This document shows positions 53,454 to 62,574 of a DNA stretch of 64,000 bases, piece by piece. The stretch is from Limnephilus marmoratus. Its lineage: Eukaryota; Arthropoda; Insecta; Trichoptera; Limnephilidae. Every line of letters starts with the position of its first letter. Within the stretch, counting starts at the first letter, position 1. The stretch covers positions 33,052,040-33,116,039 of the forward strand of contig OU862930.1 of the NCBI GenBank assembly GCA_917880885.1, written 5' to 3'. The position numbers and the translations under genes were made by a program. Under the pieces are notes generated by a model. The model saw nothing but the letters and a program-made list of their open reading frames with translations. It was not told the DNA's origin and searched no databases.

Positions 53454-54208
53454 ATTGTTGATGATAGGTTTTGTAAGGCGTGGCTTGTTCCTATTATTAG
53501 ACCATTTTTTTAGGTTATTCTTGAAATCAATAATAAGAATGTTATGGTCACTAAGTGAGTCATCTATGTTCGATATGGTAATTGGAATGTTTAGTCTATT
53601 TGATATGATGTGATCTATGAGGGTGCTGCTTGTGTTAGTGACTAGTGGGAAATGATTTGTTTTGTATTGAGAAATTGTATGTTTCTAAGGTGTTGAGGTA
53701 ATTTAAAGAAGAGGATGTGTTTATGTTAGTGTCAATATTAAAGTCTCCGAGTATTAATGTATCTTGTCTGCTTTTGTCTAGTATTTTTTCTAAATGTGTC
53801 AGGAAATCGTGTATATTAGGGTTGGGTTTCCGATAGATGGCATAAATGTTAACCGGTTTCCTATCCTTGCTACATGAATGAATTTTCGTTGGAAAATTTA
53901 TCAATGATGGAGAACTTCATAGAATCCAGTACATATATGGCTACACCACCTCCTGCCTCCTTGGGGCGAGAAGCAAACGCACAATTGTAGCCTTTTAATC
54001 CAAAAAACTTTTCTTCTCCAACATCAAGCCATGTTTCAGTGATGACAAGGACATGAACAATATCGCGTAATCCTCTGAGTTTTTCTTCAATTTCATCAAG
54101 TTTGTTCCGGATGCTTCTCGCGTTCATGTACATTATACGAAGACAGCTATTCACAGGAGTATACTCATCGATAGTTAAGCACTTCCGTTCGTGTCTGTTA
54201 CACTCCAT
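53454..54208 (-). pseudogene. LINE D ORF2 endonuclease, two frameshifts
   Basis: The ATG at 54208 overlaps the end of ORF1. Endonuclease boxes: MNARSIRNKL, ITETWL, AGGGVAIYV (54208-53900), YRKPN and LILGDFNID (53904-53635), and SDHNILIIDF in the third frame (about 53560-53540). Frame breaks at about 53885 and 53645. All catalytic residues (N, E, D-N, SDH) are still readable. Confidence 0.88.
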
Positions 54209-54547
54209 AGTCTATTGTAGTGAGGTCTTTCTTGAGGGCAGCTATGTAGGCCGGGCAGTTGTCCCTGTCTCCAGTTGAGTGATCAGCAGGCTTTCCAAAT
54301 CTGGTGCATGTTGCGCAAACTGGTTTGGTGGTGGAATTTGGGCAAGCCTCACCGGTGTGATTCTGTTGGGCACAGTGTCCACAAGTTGGTTTGGTATCTC
54401 TGCAATATTTGTGAGAGTGACCAATCAAATGGCATTTAGCACAGACAATCAGGCCAATGAAGTCTCTGACGCGGCAAACAGTCCAGCGTACAAATACCTT
54501 CTCTTGTTCGACTAGAAATTTACGCACGGTAGCGGGTACTGCATAGA
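54198..54547 (-). CDS. LINE D ORF1 C-terminus with zinc knuckles
   Basis: Nucleic-acid-binding end of the gag-like ORF1: CAKCHLIGHSHKYC and CGHCAQQNHTGEAC are C-x2-C-x4-H-x4-C knuckles, followed by a variant third one (CATCTRFGKPADHS..DNC). The N-terminal part is lost by 5' truncation. The stop (54198-54200) overlaps the ORF2 start. Confidence 0.85.
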
Positions 54548-54550
54548 TAC

Positions 54551-54930
54551 GATGAATACAAAACTGGTTTTAAATTGAGCGTGAATCTGCTAGCGAGTCC
54601 CCTGTTTTAATCAGTATTACTCTCATAATGTGCGTAATACGAATTTTAAAGAATGGTTTGAAACAAAAATTTTAACTCCACTCGAAATATTAAAACGATT
54701 TTCTTCGAAATGCGTCGGTAGATTAATCCGCTACTGGAATTTTTACAGAACAATCGGAACATGAAACTGGTTTTAACCTAAGAGGTAATCTGCACGCGAG
54801 TCCTCAGCTTTAATTGATTCACAGAACACGTAAATGGTTTTCATCGTATTTTTGTACTTTGAACACATTGGATGGTGTAATGATCCATTGAAACACATCG
54901 ATCCATGAAATGAAATAGATAATTTTTTTA
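54551..54930 (-). pseudogene. decayed finger-like array, part 2
   Basis: Continuation of 50420-51086 on the other side of LINE D (KPVSCSDCSVKIPV-like module near 54760). Confidence 0.55.
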
Positions 54931-54946
54931 CGAGATATTATTATTA

Positions 54947-55430
54947 TTAAAAATTTCGGGTATGGGTACCGCCTTCCGGGAACCATTTATTAGATTATCA
55001 ACACTTCTGTCATAGGTCACCCCAAGTGGTTCGCTCCGTTTGGTCACTAAGCAGGGATTCCCGGGTTCATAGGGTGAGGTTCGTCCGGATCTTGGCGGCA
55101 TATGCGTCTGCCCACCAACTGCGTGGAAGGCCGGATCGGGAGAGACTGATTGAGGAAGACCAGTATACCTCTCCAGCAGGACTCGGAATACCCGCGGTGG
55201 GAGGGATTGATTCATACGACCGTCACTTCTGGACACACTTACCCCAGATTCCTACCCACCCCTCATACCCTTACTACTTCCTCTCCCTTTTTTCCCCGAA
55301 ATGACCCTCCACGCAGCATCCCCAAAGATGATATAGGCCCTGAAGTGAATTATTTTCCTAATTTTTCCATTCGCTATGTGTGGAGCTGGTGTTAAAAAAA
55401 AATGGGGGCCGGGGCCGCCCCCCGCCCCCC
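54947..55430. repeat. GC-rich dispersed repeat, copy 2
   Basis: The first 165 bases match 4351-4518. It continues with GC-rich sequence to about 55320 and a G/C-run at 55403-55430. No coding boxes; possibly a LINE untranslated region. Confidence 0.5.
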
Positions 55431-55489
55431 AAAAAATTAATAATGTGTAGGAAAACCATACGCATATTATGAAAGTAATACTTATCAAA

Positions 55490-56060
55490 GCTGGTGACTC
55501 GCAAACAGATTAACTCTTAATTTGAAACCAGTTTTATGATCAGAATGTAAAATTTCAGTTGTGGATTCATATGCTGACTCATTTTGAAGGAAAACATTCT
55601 CTTATTCAAAGTGCATTTATAAAATTCTATTTTTCTTATTCGAAGTGCACTTACAAAATTCTAGTGGTAGACTAAGTATGTGCTGCCAGAATAAAAAAAA
55701 AGCATTTTCATCTGAGTGATGTTTAAATTTGGATTTGCCGCATCCATATTTAACTTAAACCAGTTTTGTGTTTAGAATGTGAAATTCCAGTTATGGATTC
55801 ATCTGCTGACACATTTCAAAAGAAGTTTTTAATTAGTTGAAGACTATGTTTGTGCTGCCAGAATCAAAGAAAATCCATTTTCATGTTCTGAGTGTAGTTT
55901 TAAATCGCCGCATTAAGATTTAATTTAATCAAGTTTTTTGTTCAGAATGTAATGATAAATTAAAATAACATGTTGCAGATTTATCGTGTACCGAGTGAAG
56001 CTTTATATTTGAGTTGCATACCAAATGCTGCGAAATTCTGATTAATTGACTGTTCCGTGT
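55490..56060 (+). pseudogene. decayed finger-like array, opposite orientation
   Basis: Same module types as 46650-48010, now on the plus strand (GAAGGAAAACATTCTCTTATTC at 55586; CATTTTCATGTTCTGAGTGTAG at 55878). The orientation change coincides with the GC-rich repeat at 54947-55430. Confidence 0.55.
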
Positions 56061-56077
56061 GTAACAATTATTATTAA

Positions 56078-56300
56078 TTTTTTTTATCCTTTATTTTTTC
56101 CCATTATACATTACAAAAGAAATTTTTACACATTTTCTGAAAATATATTACATAACACAAGGTAAAATTAAAGTAAAAAAGTAAAAAATACATATATGAC
56201 AAAAGTACATAATGGGAATCCACTAAGGCACTGCCTGTGCGTGGGTAATATTAACTATGTAAAGTGCTAAAGTGCTAAATTACACCAATAAGTTGGCGGT
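56078..56300 (-). mobile_element. LINE C 3' end, short 5'-truncated copy
   Basis: Reads on the minus strand as the last ~200 bases of LINE C, including its 3' stem-loop (CCACTAAGGCACTGCCTGTGCGTGGG, 56220-56245) and an A-rich tail (56078-56100). Confidence 0.8.
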
Positions 56301-56699
56301 ATAAGTAAGAAATGTAATTTTCCAAGGGAAAGTTTAAAAATATAGTGACACATACAGGTAAATTGATTTTTTTGTTACGCTTTCAAGAAAATAAGCTAAG
56401 TAAGTCGTAGTAGTCGTAAGTAGTATTTGGGGGATTTCTTTCCTCAGGACCTCCTGTGTTGAGTTGTAAAAAAAAATCAATATAATTTTTAATAAAATAA
56501 AATCGGCATATAATGAGGTGCTAAAAAAAAATATTTCCATGTACCCACCCCCTCCCCCCCCCCCCCGCACTTGAAAATCTGCGGCTGAAGTACCCAATTA
56601 AGGGGGCGGCGACATTTTCCTCGCAACTGGGTAGATCGCAAAGGTTTTCATCAGTGAACGGTAGATCTTGGGTCTAATCAAGTTGGCCACCCCTGGTTC
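56301..56699. other. right end of the composite hAT insertion
   Basis: Has a C/G run at 56548-56568 and terminal sequence of the hAT-type element ending at 56695. No gene. Confidence 0.45.
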
Positions 56700-57041
56700 G
56701 TTAGCTCTGGCATTATGAAATTTGTAAAAGAAAATGGCAATTGGTGGCAGGCGAGCTGTTTTATAACTGAATGTTCCGGGACTGAATGTACCTATGGAAC
56801 GCGGGAGGGGGGAGGGGAACCTAGGAGGGGGAGGGGAACTCGGGAGAGGGGTTCGCGGGATGGGGGAAGGGGGGAGTGGAGTTGGGAGAGGGAAGGCGGA
56901 GGAGGCAGAGAGGGAACGCGAGAGGGGAAGGGGAGGCCGCATAAATAGGAAAGGACACGCTGGAAGAAACATTTTTTCTATTAAATGGCGTAACGCTTGC
57001 CGGGAACCAGCTTGTTCCAACATAAAAATGTTCTATTTCAG
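56700..57041 (+). repeat. repeat upstream of gene R exon 1
   Basis: Counterpart of 25895-26199, including the purine-rich tract (56800-56940) and the GCGTAACGCTTGCCGGGAACCAGC box. It ends at a 3' splice site TTCTATTTCAG (57031-57041). Confidence 0.75.
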
Positions 57042-57081
57042 GAATATTTGAACTAATTACCTGCCGCTACCACAGCAGGCC

Positions 57082-57235
57082 ATGGATCTACTAAATCATG
57101 ATACCGTTTCCATCAAGACGGAACCAGAGCCCCAGGAAGAAGGCGAATGTGAAATGCCGCACGCGGATATAGATTTCGAGCTCCAAGATGTAAAGATGGA
57201 ATGTTTGCAATATGCGGAGATTACTCATACGGCCA
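57082..57235 (+). CDS. zinc-finger gene R, exon 1
   Basis: ATG 57082, 51 codons plus one base, donor GTTAGT at 57236. The acidic peptide MDLLNHDTVSIKTEPEPQEE... ends DVKMECLQ. The SUMO-consensus site IKTE is kept, while the second (VKKE in gene L) reads VKME, which still fits the consensus. In this copy the frame is not open back to the upstream splice site (one G fewer before the ATG), so 57082 must be the start. Confidence 0.82.
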
Positions 57236-57616
57236 GTTAGTTCCATTGAATTATTAAAAATGTTTAATTTGGAATTTTAACTAAATTTATTTCTCGCAAT
57301 AAGATCCCGATTTCTTAATTTTATACCTATTTTATTTGGCACATGTTGTAAGTTACACTTATTATTACGTGCGTAAATATTGATGAAAGTAAAAACCTTT
57401 CCATTGACTTGTTCATGAGCAAGATCCTTTTTGAAGCATCGGTCCCTAAAGCGGATACATGGGGTTTTTAATCTTTTATTGACTCTATCGAAATTCCCTG
57501 CTATACATGATAAATGATGGATATCTTTAATCTTTCAAATTAATAGATTTATCAAAAAAAAACAGTTTAGTTGTGTATCAATGATCAATGAATATATTGT
57601 CATTTTGTTATTGCAG

Positions 57617-57769
57617 GCAGCACTAATGTGAAAAGAGTGGCCATCAAGGCGGATTTAGGATCCCGAGAGGAAGATGAAAGGAGTTTTCCCTGTATGGAAA
57701 TTGACATAGACCTGGCCAATGTTAAAAAGGAATGCCTAGAACGCGCTGAAAGAACGAACCAGGCAGCAG
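57617..57769 (+). CDS. zinc-finger gene R, exon 2
   Basis: 153 bp between TTATTGCAG (57608-57616) and GTAAAA (57770-57775). Phase 1 on both sides. Acidic linker with IKAD and VKKE motifs. Intron 1 is 381 bp and intron 2 is 119 bp here, against 7.7 kb and 114 bp in gene L. Confidence 0.85.
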
Positions 57770-57888
57770 GTAAAACCGATTTTCATAGTTAGATTTAACA
57801 TTTAGCGGTATCCATTTTTTCCACTTGGCGAAGGTTGAAGCCTTAATGAGCCTTTTTTATCCATATTCTTTTTCAAATTTGTCAACAG

Positions 57889-59540
57889 ATCTGAAGACGC
57901 ATCCTGTGGATAAACGATTCTCTTGTTCTCAATGTAACTACTCCAGCTCATATAGGAAAAATTTTATAAGACACGTTCGCAATCATACTGGAGTTAAATC
58001 TTTTTCTTGTTCTTACTGCAAATATTCATTTTCTCTTAAGGGAGATTTAAAGAAACATAAACTGACTCATAGTGGAGAAAAACCTTTTTCCTGTTCCGAG
58101 TGCAACTATTCATGTTCTAAAAAGGGCCATCTGACAAGGCACATGATGACTCACAGTGGAGAAAAACCTTTTTCCTGTTCCGAGTGCAACTATTCATGTT
58201 CTCGAAAGGACGGTCTTTCGATCCACATGCTGATACACAGTGGAGAAAAACCTTTTCACTGTTCCGAGTGCAACTATTCATGTTCTCACAAGCACAGTTT
58301 GATGATCCACAAGCTGAATCACAGTGGAGAAAAACCTTTTTCTTGTTCCGAGTGCAACTATTCATGTTCTCAAAAGGGCGGTCTATCGATCCACATGCTG
58401 ACTCACAGTGGAGAAAAACCCTTTTCCTGTTCCGAGTGTAACTATTCATGTTCTCAAAAGGGCAATCTAACGAAACACATGCTGAAACATAGTGGAGAAA
58501 AACCTTTTTCCTGTTCCGAGTGCAACTATTCATGTTCTAGAAAGGGAGTTTTGGCCAAACACATGCTGACTCACAGTGGAGAAAAACCTTTTTCCTGTTC
58601 CAAGTGCAACTATTCATGTTCGCAGAAGGGCAGTTTGATGATCCATCAGCTGGATCACAGTGGAGAAAAACCCTTTTCCTGTTCCGAGTGCAACTATTCA
58701 TGTTCTAGAAAGGGAGATTTGCCCAAACACATGCTGACTCACAGTGGAGAAAAACCTTTTTCCTGTTCCGAGTGTAACTATTCATGTTCTCGAAAAGGCA
58801 GTCTAACGATCCACATGCTAAAACATAGTGGAGAAAAACCTTTTTCCTGTTCCGAGTGCAACTATTCATGCTTGCATAAGGGCAATCTGACAAGCCACAT
58901 GCTGACTCACAGCGGAGAAAAACCTTTTTCATGTTCCGACTGCAACTATTCATGTTCGCAGAAGTGCAGTTTGATGATCCACAAGCTGAATCACAGTGGA
59001 GAAAAACCTTTTTCTTGTTCCGAGTGTAACTATTCATGTTCTCGAAAGGGCAGTCTAACGATCCACAAGCTGAATCACAGTGGAGAAAAACCTTTTTCTT
59101 GTTCCGAGTGTAACTATTCATGTTCTCGAAAGGGCAATCTAACGATCCACAAGCTGAAACATAGTGGAGAAAAACCTTTTTCCTGTTCCGAGTGTAACTA
59201 TTCATGTTCTCGAAAGGGCAGTCTAACGATCCACATGCTGAAACATAGTGGAGAAAAACCTTTTTCTTGTTCCGAGTGCAACTATTCATGTTCTCAAAAG
59301 AGCAAACTCACGAGGCACAAGCTGACTCACAGTGGAGAAAAACCGTTTTCTTGTTCCGAGTGCAACTATTCATGTTCTCGAAAGGGAGATTTGCCCAAAC
59401 ACATGCTGACTCACCGTGGAGAAAAACCTTTTTCGTGTTCCGAGTGCAACTATTCATGTTCTCTAAAGAGCAAACTCAAGAGGCACATGCTGACTCACAA
59501 TGGAGAAAAACCTTTATCTTGTTTTGAGAGCAATTATTAA
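57889..59540 (+). CDS. zinc-finger gene R, exon 3 (19 C2H2 fingers)
   Basis: Starts after the 3' splice site TTTGTCAACAG (57878-57888) in phase with exon 2. It reads 549 codons to the stop at 59538-59540. 19 complete C2H2 fingers of 28 residues with [15 protein letters not shown] linkers; the first two have the distinctive HPVDKRF and TGVKSF linkers as in gene L. Most fingers have an extra cysteine four residues after the second zinc cysteine. Finger 1 has serine at this place. Specificity residues are again few and repetitive (S/R-K-G-[SDNG]-L). The stop falls in a 20th, damaged finger (CFESNY). Probably a nuclear DNA-binding protein; the ATG at 57825 lies in intron 2 and is not the start. 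Confidence 0.87.
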
Positions 59541-59880
59541 TTTTCTCAAAAGGGAGATTTATAGAAACACATGCTGAATCACAATGGGGGAAAGGTTTTT
59601 TATGTTCGAAGTGCTACTTTTCATGTTCTCAGAGGAGCAATCTGACGAAGCACATGCTGACTCACGGTGAACAAATATATTTTTCTTGTTCCGAGTACAT
59701 TTATTCATGTTCCCAAAAGGGCCATCTAACGAGTTACCTGCTGACTTACTGTTGAGAAAATCCTTTATTATGATCTTAGAGCAGCTATTCGTCTTCTCAA
59801 ATGATAGATGTGAAGAAGTACGTGTGAACTAACTTTGCAGAATAAACTTTTTCGTATTTTGTCTGCTATTATGCCTTTTC
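59541..59880 (+). pseudogene. decayed fingers downstream of gene R stop
   Basis: Three or four more finger units can be recognised (CATGTTCTCAGAGGAGCAATCTGACGAAG... near 59620; CCCAAAAGGGCCATCTAACGAG near 59710) with frameshifts and stops. The matching stretch of gene L is at 12815-13050. Confidence 0.8.
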
Positions 59881-59892
59881 TCGAAGTGACTT

Positions 59893-60304
59893 TGCAGCAG
59901 TTTGGGCAAGTACTGGCCTGATTTAGACGGAGTTTCTAGCCACGCGGGTACCGGATGAATTTGACAGCCGTAAATGTACAGGCGCTGGTAGAGGGCGAAT
60001 CGAGATGAAGTTTCGATACGTTCGTCAGTTGGTTCTGGGGAGTTTCATGGTGTGGACAGCTGAACTTCAAGCCGCCAAAGGTCATGGCCAATACACGCGT
60101 GAGCGAATTAATATTTAATAATGAATCATCACGAGATATTTAGCTTAACTTTGGTATTTTATTATCCTTAGCATTTAATTTAAATCCTTATAAATATGTT
60201 CGGTTATCCGTACAGGCGCCCTTCAGGATTTACAAATATTATTCTTCCTTTTATTGAGACCCACATGTTCCGAGATAATAGTTTTCACATTAATTGACTT
60301 ACCT
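59893..60304 (+). repeat. left 412-bp LTR
   Basis: TGCAGCAGTTTGGG ... TTGACTTACCT, no difference to the right copy seen by eye. The right edge is where identity ends; it lacks a CA terminus. Confidence 0.8.
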
Positions 60305-60630
60305 GATTTGATGGCAAAGTGTTCTGTTATCTGGATGACATTATTATAATAAGTTCTTCATTTGAAGAACATATAGAACTTCTAAGACAGGTGAAACAGA
60401 AATTACAAGCCGCAGGCCTTACTATAAATGTGGAAAAGTCTGTTTTCTGCAGGGACTCTTTAAAATATTTAGGTTTCATTGTAGACAGTAAAGGGCTTCG
60501 CACTGATCCCGAGAAAGTAAAAGCAATTGTGGATTTTCCCACCCCTACGTCTCAAAAGAGTCTACGTAGATTCATTGGGGTGCTATCGTGGTACAAAAGG
60601 TTTATCCATAACTTTTCAATTATTGCGTCA
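60305..60630 (+). pseudogene. gypsy RT fragment (YLDD)
   Basis: Opens in the RT catalytic box (VFCYLDDIIII) and continues through HIELLRQVKQKLQAAGLTIN, FCRDSLKYLGFIVDSKGLR and FIGVLSWYKRFIHNFS. This is RT palm/thumb of a Ty3/gypsy element. Both ends are cut: directly by the LTR on the left and by the minisatellite on the right. Confidence 0.88.
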
Positions 60631-61358
60631 AATGGAAATTCTACATCAACATGGCACATCATTTATTTATGTCAACCTACCTTCAGTTGCTCTTGAATGG
60701 GCAGAAGTTTTAACACAAGCATTTGGACTGCGTCAAATGGAAATTCTACATCAACATGGCACATCATTTATTTATGTCAACCTACCTTCAGTTGCTCTTG
60801 AATGGGCAGAAGTTTTAACACAAGCATTTGGACTGCGTCATATGGAAATTCTACATCAACATGGCACATCATTTATTTATGTCAACCTACCTTCAGTTGC
60901 TCTTGAATGGGCAGAAGTTTTAACACAAGCATTTGGACTGCGTCAAATGGAAATTCTACATCAACATGGCACATCATTTATTTATGTCAACCTACCTTCA
61001 GTTGCTCTTGAATAGGCAGAAGTTTTAACACAAGCATTTGGACTGCGTCAAATGGAAATTCTACATCAACATGGCACATCATTTATTTATGTCAACCTAT
61101 CTTCAGTTGCTCTTGAATAGGCAGAAGTTGTAACACAAGCATTTGGACTGCGTCAAATGGAAATTCTACATCAACATGGCACATCATTTATTTATGTCAA
61201 CCTACCTTCAGTTGCTCTTGAATAGGCAGAAGTTTTAACATAAGCATTTGGACTGCGTCAAATGGAAATTCTACATCAACATGGCACATCATTTATTTAT
61301 GTCAACCTACCTTCAGTTGCTCTTGAATAGGCAGAAGTTTAACTCAAGCATTGGTCTG
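60625..61358 (+). repeat. 105-bp minisatellite, seven units
   Basis: Units start GCGTCAAATGGAAATTCTAC at 60625, 60730, 60835, 60940, 61045, 61150 and 61255, then a strongly diverged remnant at about 61360. The period of 105 is a multiple of three, so the plus strand stays open through the first three full units until an in-frame TAG (GAATGGGCAG to GAATAGGCAG) shared by units 4-7. Confidence 0.95.
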
Positions 61359-61739
61359 CATCAAATGGATTTCTTCAACTACAGGGATCAGTACTTATTT
61401 GCATCAACCTACAGATTGTGGCTCTGACATAAGCAGAGGATTGAGCCCTTATTATTTGGGCAGTTTGAAGTTTCATTCACTGCTTCACTGAATCATTATC
61501 GAGGGAGGCTTACTGGTTTACAACATCATCTTGAGGATAATTCATCTCTACATATTTGGGAAGAACATTACGAGAAGTGACACAGCTGGGAAGGCACTAG
61601 AAGCTCAAACTCATTCACCACAAATCTCGTTAAGCACTTTGGAATTCTTGGTGGCAGCGGTACCTTCGCTCTTCAGGGCTTCTGACGCCAGGTGGCGTAG
61701 TGGAATTTTTTGCAAAAATTCTCTTGGCCATGGGGGTAA

Positions 61740-62151
61740 TGCAGCAGTTTGGGCAAGTACTGGCCTGATTTAGACGGAGTTTCTAGCCACGCGGGTACCG
61801 GATGAATTTGACAGCCGTAAATGTACAGGCGCTGGTAGAGGGCGAATCGAGATGAAGTTTCGATACGTTCGTCAGTTGGTTCTGGGGAGTTTCATGGTGT
61901 GGACAGCTGAACTTCAAGCCGCCAAAGGTCATGGCCAATACACGCGTGAGCGAATTAATATTTAATAATGAATCATCACGAGATATTTAGCTTAACTTTG
62001 GTATTTTATTATCCTTAGCATTTAATTTAAATCCTTATAAATATGTTCGGTTATCCGTACAGGCGCCCTTCAGGATTTACAAATATTATTCTTCCTTTTA
62101 TTGAGACCCACATGTTCCGAGATAATAGTTTTCACATTAATTGACTTACCT
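61740..62151 (+). repeat. right 412-bp LTR
   Basis: See left copy. Followed by unique sequence. Confidence 0.8.
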
Positions 62152-62570
62152 ATGGTAATCAACCACCCCTGGTAGATTTAAATCAATTTAATCATGCTCT
62201 ACCCTTAATTGTTTGAAAGTATTTAAATAAATGTTGCATTTTTGTTACTGGTATAATCCGTCTTTTCTTACACTAATCTACCCACATGTCTGCACTTGTT
62301 TCTATTTTGAATACAGAGAAATATTGAGAGTATTTGGATGGCGGTGATAAGTAAAGATAGAGATATTAGGTAAAGATTGCGTTACAACTTTAACAAGACA
62401 CTTTTTTTTTGGTCCGTGCATTACAAATTGAATTGCAATTTCCCAAAATCAATCACAAATTTATTATTATTCTTACACTTTCTACATATTTATGCGAACA
62501 AAATCGTTCTACATATCCATGCGAACAATATTTCCAAGCATGAACTTTATCAAGAGAAAACTGAGAAGTA
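62152..62570. other. AT-rich stretch, nothing recognised
   Basis: The longest frame (62377-62727) is low-complexity and extends into the LINE tail; no gene is supported. Confidence 0.35.
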
Positions 62571-62574
62571 CCTA

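Larger units (their letters stand above)
51081..54550 (-). mobile_element. LINE D (CR1/Jockey superfamily) with ORF1 end and ORF2
   Basis: Left (3') end is a TAAA-type repeat (about 51087-51112) after a stem-loop (AATGAGTTT..AAACTCATT, 51166-51187). The right (5') end is truncated in ORF1. TGAATA at both edges (51081-51086 region and 54549-54554) is a probable target duplication inside the finger-like array. Confidence 0.88.
49736..56695. mobile_element. composite insertion with hAT-type ends
   Basis: Left end CAGGGATGGCCA (49736) and right end TGGCCACCCCTG (56695) are inverted repeats of the CAGGGGTGGCCAA type common in hAT elements. A hAT transposase fragment lies just inside the left end. 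The unit is absent at the equivalent position of the other arm (about 26200). No clean 8-bp TSD. It has grown to 7 kb by further insertions. Confidence 0.6.
59893..62151 (+). mobile_element. deleted gypsy-type LTR element with 412-bp LTRs
   Basis: Direct repeats 59893-60304 and 61740-62151 start TGCAGCAGTTTGGGC and appear identical. A purine-rich GGGGGTAA precedes the right one. The interior is only 1.4 kb: an RT fragment, a 105-bp minisatellite and an unassigned piece. The 5' interior including primer site and gag is deleted. No clear target duplication. Confidence 0.82.

Noticed and set aside
57825..57888. Using the ATG at 57825 as start of the gene R finger protein
   Set aside because: It lies in intron 2. 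The splice acceptor at 57888 and exon 2 in matching phase, both conserved in gene L, explain the frame better.
12815..59700. The whole palindrome as a false duplication of haplotypes in the assembly
   Set aside because: Exon copies differ by about 6%, finger arrays differ in number and order, and each arm has its own insertions with clean target duplications. A misjoin of two distant copies cannot be excluded without long reads.
60527..61015. 162-codon open frame over the minisatellite
   Set aside because: It consists of repeated 35-codon units in a decayed gypsy interior; openness follows from the repeat length.
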